In this document: positions 1 through 8,831 of the stretch, one piece after another
Layout: every line of letters begins with the position of its first letter
Numbering within the stretch: the stretch's first letter is position 1
Assembly (NCBI GenBank): GCA_933228895.1
Contig: OW121857.1
Coordinates: forward strand, 7,936,001 to 8,000,000
Length of the DNA: 64,000 bases
Source of the DNA: Platycnemis pennipes
Taxonomy: Eukaryota; Arthropoda; Insecta; Odonata; Platycnemididae
Direction of reading: 5' to 3'
Program-made: the position numbers and the translations under genes
Notes under the pieces: generated by a model
Told to the model about the DNA's origin: nothing
Databases searched by the model: none
Seen by the model: only the letters and a program-made list of their open reading frames with translations

Positions 1-292
1 CTAGTTTTTATGTTACTTGTATCTACCTAAACCTACCATCGGTATATGTCGTAAGGTGCAGGATTTTTGTGAAGTTGAACGCACAAAGGCTTCCTTTTCA
101 ATTTAAAATACTATCGGAATCATAATCAAATTAAGACGTATGATGGTTCAACATACATATATTTTCGTGGCAAGTAACTAGTGTGGCCTTTTAAGTGTCA
201 AAACCTGGGGAATTTTTCATTTCAAATTAGATAGGGCATGTTAGTTGACTATCTCTAATTTTACCTCAGTCAGTGTGTGGAATGTTTCATGA

Positions 293-593
293 GTGAAGCT
301 GAATGAAGAAACTGGGAGATATTCTTCTTCGAAATCTGTTGCGTTTCGGGATAAAAAGAGCAGTTTCAACATTCACTGGGCCGTAAAAGGAGAAATAAGA
401 TTCCAGAGAGAATGGGGGCGTTTACTCGGAACCGAAATCGCAATTTCGTACGCGAAATCATTAGATGGAAACAGAAAAAGAATTTTAGTGAAAAATGAAT
501 CTTCTAACCTCAACCATTCACTCATAAATCGAAAATTAAAATAAGCAAAAGGTGACGCCCACCGAAAAAGCTACTGTGATAATATTGACGTAT
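293..593. repeat. Dispersed repeat segment (unit 1 copy)
   Basis: This segment starts with gctgaatgaagaaactggg and recurs at 13877, 32963 and 52254 in the other units. A diverged copy of its second half also sits outside the array at 60237-60405, so it is a dispersed repeat and not only part of the tandem unit. The reading frame it contains is broken in the other copies, so I do not call a gene. Confidence 0.6.
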
Positions 594-607
594 TGCAAAA
601 CGTATCC

Positions 608-1342
608 GGACCTTGGGAAGGTATATTCCTAAATTAAGTTAGTAAATAAGCTCGTAAGCACGTTCCGTCACAAGAACCGTTGCCAATGATAAAAACATAC
701 TGTAGTGGCCCTTTCATGTAACTAAGGCTTTTCTGCTTTTTTTTCGAGCAAACATTTATTAATATCAATTAAACAAGTGTGGTAAGCGAGAACTTTTTTA
801 CATTGCTAAATTCTACATAATATTGCGCATCTTATATTAGTTTTTCGTCAAAACGACATTTCTCTTTACATTACTAATTTCGCAAAGGTTACTGCAAGAG
901 CCATGCTCTGCCGTATAACCACGCATAAAATACCTGATTTTCAATGTCTTTTCTCTTCAAATATATGATGGAAAGTCCTCATTATTATATTGGCAATCGC
1001 AAGAAGGGCCAAAAAATGATGCGTTCTGAAATGTTCACAAAAATGACATCTACTTCATAATTCGGTGGACTCACCTTAATAATGTAAAGAGAAAGGTCGT
1101 TTTGACGAAAAACTAATATACGATGCGCTATTTTATGTACAATTAAACACTGTGAAACTGTGCTTGCCTTGCCCCACTTGTTAAATTCATATTAATAAAT
1201 ATTTGCTCGAAAAAAAACAAAACCCTTAGTTACATAAAAGTGGCGCTACAGTATGTTGTTATCATTGGTAACGGTCTTGTGACCAAACGTAGTTACAAGC
1301 CTTTTTACTAACTTAATTTAAGAATATACCTTACCAAGGCCC
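608..1342. mobile_element. Foldback element with ~265-bp inverted arms, unit 1 copy
   Basis: The left arm (608-873) and right arm (1080-1342) are inverted copies of each other, starting GGACCTTGG against the complement of CCAAGGCCC and ending at TTTACATTA. A unique centre of about 200 bp lies between them. There is no transposase ORF, so it is a nonautonomous foldback or MITE-like element, or a large hairpin. The arms have diverged by substitutions and small indels, so it is old. No target duplication could be fixed. Confidence 0.75.
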
Positions 1343-1888
1343 TTGTTACATTTTTTATTTTATTTGAATATTTCATTGGTTATTGAAACGGTGTAATTAA
1401 TACCAATACTTCCACATGGTAGCAGCGTCATTTTTGCCAAACAATTTTCAAAAATATGAATATTAATAGCATTCAAATAAATAAGAATGAATAAATAAGA
1501 TATATCGAATGTGACGAAAATGTACTTTATGATGTAGAAATGAACGCTCTATGAAATAAATGTCACTACATTAAAATTGGTTTCCTCTTTCGGAAGGTGT
1601 AACTTAAAGGCATAAAATATCAGTAACTCTTATATAAAATTCATTTGCTATTTGAAGAAGTATGATATGGAATAAGGGAAGATTTTTTGACCTCTCGTTA
1701 GTTAATGATGACGATGTAACAGGAGTAGGCTTAGCTCGAGCGGCAACCGCGTACGAAATTTCTTCGATTTTGAATCGTGACTAGAAGTGACTACTTTCAT
1801 TGTGTTATATATCGTAAAAAGACAGGAGATTTTCCTAAATCCCTTTTTTTAGGCAGTTTCGATTAGGAATAAAAGTATTCGCTTCACA
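1343..1888. other. Noncoding spacer between foldback element and LINE tail
   Basis: This is AT-rich sequence with no supported ORF. It is conserved in units 2 and 3. A stretch near 1725-1800 resembles a tRNA-derived SINE head only weakly. Nothing else is recognisable. Confidence 0.5.
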
Positions 1889-2540
1889 GTGTCGACGTCC
1901 CTGGTTCGAGTTTCTCTGTCTCCAATTTTTTCACTAGTTAGGCCCCACCTTGAGTATGCAGCCAGTGTATGGGATCCGAATGAATTAGGTTTGATCAGAG
2001 AAATACACAGTGTGCAGCGTAGAGGTGCTAAGTTCGTCAATAGGTGTTGCGATGGATTGAATTGTGTTTCAGAATCATTACAAGAATTAGGGTGGGAGAC
2101 ATTATCAGAGCGTAGGTTAAAGTACAGATCAAATCTAATAGAGAAATTTCAATCGCATAGAATTACAGAAGATGTTAGGCATATATTAAAAACACCAGCG
2201 TTTTATGCTAGATTCGACCAGACAAAAAAGATTAGAGAGATAGATTGTCGTACCGATAGATTCGAAATGGCATTTTTCCCCCGTACTATAAGAGAACAGA
2301 ATAGGCAGCATAACAAAGGGATAGGTGAGGGAAATATTTTAGAGTAGTCTGCAGTGCTGTAAGTGGTTAATACAAGCATGATGCATGTATTAACGACTTA
2401 AATACTATAGATACTAACAATCTAGTTGCATGAGACCCTATAGTTGCTTGTTTGCATTTTAGTAGTGCATGCTTGGTGATCTTCACCACCTGCCACACAC
2501 CCCCGCGGTGGTTTGCAGGGTGTTGTGCAGATGTAGATGT
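1889..2540 (+). pseudogene. CR1/L2-like LINE 3' fragment, unit 1
   Basis: The translated segment SLVRPHLEYAASVWDP followed by a QRRGAKFV-like and a LQELGWETLSERR block is the characteristic C-terminal tail of CR1/L2-clade LINE reverse transcriptases. It continues to about 2347 and is followed by a 3' UTR ending in short gatgta repeats. The catalytic reverse-transcriptase core is absent, so it is a 5'-truncated dead copy. Family assignment comes from remembered motif shape and not from a search. The unit 1 copy has a longer open frame than those of units 2 and 3. Confidence 0.7.
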
Positions 2541-4000
2541 TAAAAAACTTGTCATTCTACCTTAAATGACTCGGCGAAACCTATCAACAGACTCGTTTCT
2601 CTACGATTCGTTTTTTTTCGAAATAAACATCACGTATGGTTTGGTTTAATAGACCTACTAATTTTTTCGTAACACATTTACGCAAGTTTCGCCACCAACT
2701 AGCGCAATAAAAATTTGTTTGCTGTATTTTACGATAATTATCCCGAACGTAATAAATTCGTGTTGTATCGTATTAAGACCTCATTTTCGCCTAATTTCGC
2801 ACTATACCCATCAATGAATATCCCTGGATACCTACTAATAGGCCACTTCTTGTGTCGCCTGACATGAGCCTTCTAAAGGCATCTAAAAGCGGAGAAAGGC
2901 TCTGGGAAAAAAATAAAATTAGGCGTAATATAGTGAAATACAATCATGATAAAAATATTTACCACCATGGAAGATGACAGAACAGAACTGCAAATGGCAA
3001 ACAAATGACTGCTCCGGAAACTTACTGTACTTACGTACACTTTGCGTTTACTTAATTTATGGAGGGAACATAACTTCGGTATTTGTATTTTATGATGTCA
3101 CTTTCCAATCGATTAACTGAGTATCCACCAATAAAAGTCACGATTTATCGGCTGCTTGCAAATTTCGTTTACAAATGATCGATTATTTTTAATCATCACC
3201 CATTCCTACTAGAAATATCAATTTTTCCCTTATACATCAAGTACACTACAATTGCTCTCACAATATCGAATGGAAATATTCAATCCATAACCAGAATAAA
3301 ATAGACAATAAAAACTAATGCACAACCAAATCGAGCAACCTCAGTCCCCTATGTTTAAAATTGAAACATGCAAATGTTACGCAATTTGTAATATAAGATT
3401 ATATAATTATATAGTCAATGAGACAATTTATAATGTAAAATTATTGAAGTCGTTAACATCCTTCACAACATCACTGTGAAAATCAAGTGAAAACTGTGAG
3501 TATTATTGGATTACTCTGCTGTTTTTATTGTTCATTTTATGAAAATGAATAAAAAGACTGCTTATTTGGCAAGGAGGTTTGTGGAATAAATCCAAAATAT
3601 GTGACTTAAAGGTATTATTCATACGTGATGAATTTAGGAAATACATTTCTTTAAATCATTTCCCACGTGGAATAATATCTTCTGGCACAACAACAGTATA
3701 AATTGATACCAAGAATCGAGTAATCGAGTGGCAAATATATTTTCTAAGCACCGGAAACGTGGAAACAAACACTAGAGGTTTGTTTTTACAACGCATAAAA
3801 ACAAACACATAACAAGAAAGAGGAAGTTTTTTAAACCGTTCAATGCAAAAATAGGAAATCCTATTTCTAAAGTATAACAAACAATGACGATAACTAGCAA
3901 AGAATCACTGCCGGTTTCATCAATTTTAAGAGAAAAATTTAGTACCGGTAAAAAAACTTAAGCGGTGTATTATTTCCGGGTGTTCAAGATGGATAATGCC
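2541..4000. other. Upstream region of repeat-protein gene copy 1
   Basis: About 1.46 kb of AT-rich noncoding DNA is conserved almost base for base before gene copies 2 and 3. Short ORFs on either strand (such as 3656-3880 minus) show no domain and are read as chance. Any gland- or stage-specific enhancers would be expected here, but none can be named. Confidence 0.5.
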
Positions 4001-4008
4001 TATAAAAG
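4001..4008 (+). promoter_or_regulatory. TATA box, gene copy 1
   Basis: TATAAAAG lies 79 bases before the start codon of the signal-peptide exon. Transcription would begin roughly 30 bases further on, near 4030. The box and surrounding 100 bases are conserved before all three gene copies, which is typical of a strongly expressed tissue-specific gene. Confidence 0.75.
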
Positions 4009-4079
4009 CACGACCCGCTTCCTTCCACTTCATACCATCGAGATCTTCCTTAGCGGTTGACACCATCCGAGCATCGAAA

Positions 4080-7000
4080 ATGGAAAAACGGAGCGCTCGT
4101 ATTCTCCTGCTGCTCCTCTTCTACGCAGGAATGTCCACCGCATATCCACGTAAGTCGGACTTAGTATGTTTCATTGCATCAATTACTATATCTTAGGTCC
4201 ACTGATATGATTTAGCAGTGCAATTTCCAATAAGAGAGTACAAGTAATCAAACATAAAAATGCTTATTATCTTGGGATACTAATGCCGTAACACTTACAT
4301 GATATGAAGAAACACCATAAGTATTTTAATGCATCAATTTCAAAAAATTATCAGTTGCATTTAACCATGACAAAAAAAACTTTCAAAGCTAAGGCTAACC
4401 TCTTATAAATATGGACGTCTAAATATGGTAGTGATGAATATTCCTATCCTTAATATTGACCAAGTACTTGATTACATTCCAGTTGATGATGCGGGCGGGC
4501 GACAGCAGTTAGAAAATACGACATCCGAAAATACTGATACATATTCTGATGGCCAGAAAATATATAACGCCCTAAATCTGACAAAAAATGAAGAGGATAA
4601 AGACAAGTTGATGACAACTACCCCGGAGGACCAAAATAAGGAAGGAAATCAAAAGGAAGAGGTAAAGTCACGCGGGCGACGTGACACACCCGGAGGCGGA
4701 CCTACACCGACGACTACCACAGAAGACACAAGTTCACAACATCCAGGAGCAGAAGGAGAGTCGGCACAAGGAAGCACAACGAGTGCCGGAGTCGACGGTG
4801 AAGGCACGCACACAACAACCACACCTGAGGCCCCAAATGCAGAAGGAGAGGGACATTCACGCAAGCGACGTGACACAACCGGAGGCGGACCTACCCCGAC
4901 GACTACCACACGAGACACAAGTTCACAACATCCAGGAGCAGAAGGAGAGTCGGCACAAGGAAGCACAACGAGTGCCGGAGTCGACGGTGAAGGCACGCAC
5001 ACAACAACCACACCTGAGGCCCCAAATGCAGCAGGAGAGGGACATTCACGCAAGCGACGTGACACAACCGTAGGCGGACCTACCCCGACGGCTACCAAAA
5101 GAGACACAAGTTCACAACATCCAGGAGCAAAAAAAGAGTCGGCACAAGGTAGCACAATGAGTGCCGGAGTCGACGGTGAAGGCACGCAAACAACAACCAC
5201 CCCTGAGGCCCCAAATGCAGGAGTAGAGGGACATTCACGCAAGCGACGTGACACAACCGGAGGCGGACCTACCCCGACGACTACCACACGAGACACAAGT
5301 TCACAACATCCAGGAGCAGAAGGAGAGTCGGCACAAGGTAGCACAACGAGTGCAGGAATCGACGGTGAAGGCACGCAAACAACAACCACCCCTGAGGCCC
5401 CAAATGCAGGAGGAGAGGGACATTCAAGCATGCGACGTGACACAACCGGAGGCGGACCTACCAGGACGACTACCACACGAGACACAAGTTCACAACATCC
5501 AGGAGCAGAAGGAGAGTCGGCACAAGGAAGCACAACGAGTGCCGGAGTCGACGGTGAAGGCACGAACACGACAACCACACCTGAGGCCCCAAATGCAGCA
5601 GGAGAGGGACATTCACGCAAGCGACGTGACACAACCGGAGGCGGATCTACCCCGACGACTACCAAAACTGACACAAGTTCACAACATCCAGGAGCAGAAG
5701 GAGAGTCGGCACAAGGAAGCACAACGAGTGCCGGAGTCGACGATGAAGGCACGCAGCACACAACAACCACCCCTGAGGCCCCAAATGGAGGAGGGGAGAA
5801 AAATTCACGCAAGCGACGTGACACAACCGGAGGCGGACCTACCCCGAAGACTACCAAAAGAGACACAAGTTCACAACATCCAGGAGCAAAAGGAGAGTCG
5901 GCACAAGGTAGCACAATGAGTGCCGGAGTCGACGGTGAAGGCAGGCAAACAACAACCACCCCTGAGGCCTCAAATGCAGGAGTAGAGGGAAATTCACGTA
6001 AGCGACGTGACACAACCGGAGGCGGAACTACCCCGACCACTACCACACGAGACACAAGTTCACAACATCCAGGAGCAGAAGGAGAGTCGGCACAAGGAAG
6101 CACAACGAGTGCAGGAGTCGACGGTGAAGACACGCACACAACAACCACCCCTGAGGCCCCAAATGCAGGAGGAGAGGGACATTCACGCAAGCGACGTGAC
6201 ACAACCGGAGGCGGACCTACCCCGACGACTACCACAAGAGACACAAGTTCACAACATCCAGGAGCAGAAGGAGAGTCGGCACAAGGTAGCACAATGAGTG
6301 CCGGAGTCGACGGTGAAGGCAGGCAAACAACAACCACCCCTGAGGCCTCAAATGCAGGAGTAGAGGGAAATTCACGCAAGCGACGTGACACAACCGGAGG
6401 CGGAACTACCCCGACCACTACCACACGAGACACAAGTTCACAACATCCAGGAGCAGAAGGAGAGTCGGCACAAGGAAGCACAACGAGTGCCGGAGTCGAC
6501 GATGAAGGCACGCAGCACACAACAACCACCCCTGAGGCCCCAAATGGAGGAGGGGAGAAAAATTCACGCAAGCGACGTGACACAACCGGAGGCGGACCTA
6601 CCCCGAAGACTACCAAAAGAGACACAAGTTCACAACATCCAGGAGCAAAAGGAGAGTCGGCACAAGGTAGCACAATAAGTGCCGGAGTCGACGGTGAAGG
6701 CAGGCAAACAACAACCACCCCTGAGGCCTCAAATGCAGGAGTAGAGGGAAATTCACGTAAGCGACGTGACACAACCGGAGGCGGAACTACCCCGACCACT
6801 ACCACACGAGACACAAGTTCACAACATCCAGGAGCAGAAGGAGAGTCGGCACAAGGAAGCACAACGAGTGCAGGAGTCGACGGTGAAGACACGCACACAA
6901 CAACCACCCCTGAGGCCCCAAATGCAGGAGGAGAGGGAAATTCACGTAAGCGACGTGACACAACCGGAGGCGGAACTACCCCGACGACTACCACAAGAGA

Positions 7001-7160
7001 CACAAGTTCACAACATCCAGGAGCAGAAGGAGAGTCGGCACAAGGTAGCACAACGAGTGCAGGAATCGACGGTGAAGGCACGCACACAACAACCACACCT
7101 GAGGCCCCAAATGCAGCAGGAGAGGGACATTCAAGCAAGCGACGTGACGTAGTCGAATAA
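4080..7160 (+). CDS. Secreted Thr/Ser-rich repeat polyprotein with furin-type sites, copy 1
   Basis: Exon 1 (4080-4149) encodes a signal peptide with core ARILLLLLFYAGMSTA; cleavage is likely after STA. The donor is CAC|GTAAGT. A 282-nt phase-1 intron ends at GGTAG|TG (exon 2 at 4432). This is the only nearby AG that keeps the frame open, and it is the first AG after a good branch-like GCTAAC. The product is about 932 residues. A short acidic segment has two N-glycosylation sequons and ends in RGRR. Then come 13 repeats of 63-64 residues, about one third Thr or Ser, without cysteine. Eleven repeats end in RKRR, one in SMRR and one in SKRR, before a DVVE C-terminus. RKRR and RGRR fit the furin rule, so I infer processing in the secretory pathway into many O-glycosylated peptides. 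The family is not recognised, and a structural mucin, glue or silk-like secretion is equally possible. Confidence 0.82.
4683..7145 (+). repeat. Coding minisatellite, 13 x 189-bp repeats (gene copy 1)
   Basis: The exon is a head-to-tail array of 189-bp units, or 192 bp where an extra codon gives GTQH. Because the period is a multiple of three, the frame is preserved through every unit. Repeat variants fall into classes (GTH, GTQ, GTN, GRQ and GED types). A block of four repeats recurs with a period of 759 bp (for example 5742 and 6501), so the array grew by block duplication as well as single-unit steps. Confidence 0.92.
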
Positions 7161-7322
7161 GAAGACAACTGAATATTGATACTGTGATTAGGAACTTTCA
7201 TGTTCTTTTAAGTGTGATATTTGAGCAATATATTGTTTATTTTTTATCAAAGACAATTTATATTTTATAGAGTTCATTGCACTGTTGGGGCTCTCCCTTT
7301 ATGATGTGTTGCGAATTATTCT

Positions 7323-7328
7323 AATAAA
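7323..7328 (+). terminator. Poly(A) signal, gene copy 1
   Basis: A canonical AATAAA lies 163 bases after the stop codon and is followed by a T-rich stretch. The same signal sits at the same spacing after gene copies 2 and 3. Confidence 0.7.
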
Positions 7329-8831
7329 AGTTTTTCAGCATGTATTTTCTAGTTTTCAACCAATTTTTATTTACAATATCCGTCAAGTTTACCGCATATT
7401 AGTGTATCTTGAGTGACTGTGTTCAGTGAAGCCGGTTTTTTATATCCTTCTCCGCTCGTTAATATATGTAAAAGCTATATTGTAAAGCAAATGGCACTGT
7501 AAACATCCTTTAAATCCTGTACTTATAATTATCATGTTGTTTGTGTTTCATATCATTTTTAGCCCTGAATATGGAAGAATGCCGTTTCCGTAACTTCGGT
7601 CGTAAATTATATATTTTTCAACCTTAAAAAAGGACCAAAACTCCCGAAAAATCATCCATATTATTACACATTATACGAGTAACTTAATGACGTGGAAACT
7701 GCGCTTCGATGTACTCTATTCTTATAATGTATATAATTTGCGTTACTGAGTTAATTTGGGTTTAGTGATGCCTTTTGTATTTTAAAATATGTATTCAAAC
7801 AATCCACAGGGTAAAATATAATTGACCAATATGGTAAACCAATGTTTAAGGTACGTAATGAATACTATTTATTGCATTGACTCCAGGGGCCCTATTCTGG
7901 TTCTCGTAACCTGCCCCGTAACCAGGGCGAGTCGCCTGATTCTCGCAAAAAGTGAGACGTTGAATTCTCTTTCTTAACGCATCGCAATCCGTGTTAAACT
8001 CCCGCTCACAGGTTACGCTCCACCAATCAGAGAGCACATTCTTATGCTGGTTCTGCTATTGGCCGGTTACAGCCTAGGTTAGCTATCGCAAGATCTATCA
8101 CCCAAATCAGTTGCGTGATACAGTTCATTTCAGTTTGGGAGAGGTGTAAAACTTCGAGTATGATGAGTAAAAGACAATTTTGGGTGATTTATAACATAAG
8201 TGGTATAATGGCGTGCTCTGAAAAACAATTCTTGTTAAATTTTTGACGTATTTGTGCTTGTACTAGATACGTATCCGAATGATCGTAGTGTGATGACTTC
8301 TTGTTTTGCTGTTTACATTGTGTACTTCGTAATGATATATGTTTCTCAAATGGCCTTGTAACTATTTTGTAACACAAGACTCTTGCCATTTTGTGACACA
8401 TTGTATCACACAACTTAAATACAAGTCGCGGTTCACCTCACTTCGGCATGGGTGGTTATGTTTACATTTTAGTTAGGATAGGAAAAGGTTAGGCTTTTGG
8501 TGAACCATAGCGTATGTGGAGCTGATAGTGAGTACCAAAGAATAATTCATATTTGATGTTTTGTCTCATTTGTGCTTTTATGAATGAAGTGTTTGAGTAC
8601 TTCATGTTACGATGCTTTGCTTACATCATGTACTTCCGTGCTAATAAATGTTTTCCAAAAGCTCTTTTGAGTGTTAAGTGGCAGATTACCTTGTAAAAGG
8701 TATAAATCATTCTCACCTAGGATATTAATGGATAGATGAAGGAAATAGCGTTTTCATACGTGCTTGTTTCACAACTGTGTGTTACGTTTGCTGGAAATAA
8801 TGCGTTTGCTTCATAATTGTCCTTGAAAGTA
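7329..8831. other. 3' flank of gene copy 1, noncoding
   Basis: No supported gene. At 7887 a sequence starting GGGCCCTATTCTGGTTCTCG after CAG resembles the terminal repeat of the Harbinger-like element at 40138-42090, but no matching partner end was found before 8831. The region is nearly identical in units 2 and 3 (25203-26705 and 44210-45712). Confidence 0.5.

Larger units (their letters stand above)
1..8831 (+). repeat. Tandem array unit 1 (internally deleted)
   Basis: The first bases of the window recur at 8832, 26706 and 45713, which sets the unit boundaries used here. This copy jumps at about 292 from sequence matching 8832-9123 straight to sequence matching 13880 onward, so a block of about 4.75 kb present in units 2 to 4 is missing. 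It is also the copy with the most scattered differences from the others near its start. It carries a foldback element, a LINE tail and an open copy of the repeat-protein gene. Its true left boundary lies outside the window. Confidence 0.9.

Noticed and set aside
293..544. 83-codon ORF in unit 1
   Set aside because: The equivalent frame is interrupted in units 2 to 4 (for example tgagggcg for tgggggcg), and the segment is a dispersed repeat.
1725..1910. tRNA-derived SINE or tRNA gene (ggcttagctcgagcgg and ggttcgag motifs)
   Set aside because: The A-box-like and B-box-like motifs are too far apart and no cloverleaf can be drawn.
3996..4079. Upstream extension of the exon 1 frame starting MPIKARP
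   Set aside because: It overlaps the TATA box and predicted start of transcription, so it cannot be translated from this promoter. The ATG at 4080 gives a proper signal peptide.
4425..4433. ATG at 4425 as an unspliced start of the repeat protein
   Set aside because: This start would lack a signal peptide, and the acceptor at 4430-4431 lies inside it. The spliced model explains the conserved upstream exon.
5248..5919. Plus-strand alternate-frame ORFs reading MTQPEADLPRRLPHE and similar
   Set aside because: They are shifted readings of the same repeat. They lack a start context, and the frame joined to the signal peptide is the other one.
4683..7145. CRISPR array or satellite DNA interpretation of the 189-bp repeats
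   Set aside because: There are no spacers, the context is eukaryotic, and the repeats are coding with frame-preserving variants, so neither reading fits.
4649..7201. Antisense ORF of 850 codons over gene copy 1 (and similar ones over copies 2 and 3)
   Set aside because: It starts in the 3' UTR of the sense gene, has no promoter, signal or splice support, and its openness follows from the in-phase 189-bp repeat. Kept as an observation, not annotated as a gene.
8189..8413. Small minus-strand ORF repeated in units 1, 2 and 3
   Set aside because: Conserved only because the whole noncoding block is conserved. No domain, start context or codon bias is visible.
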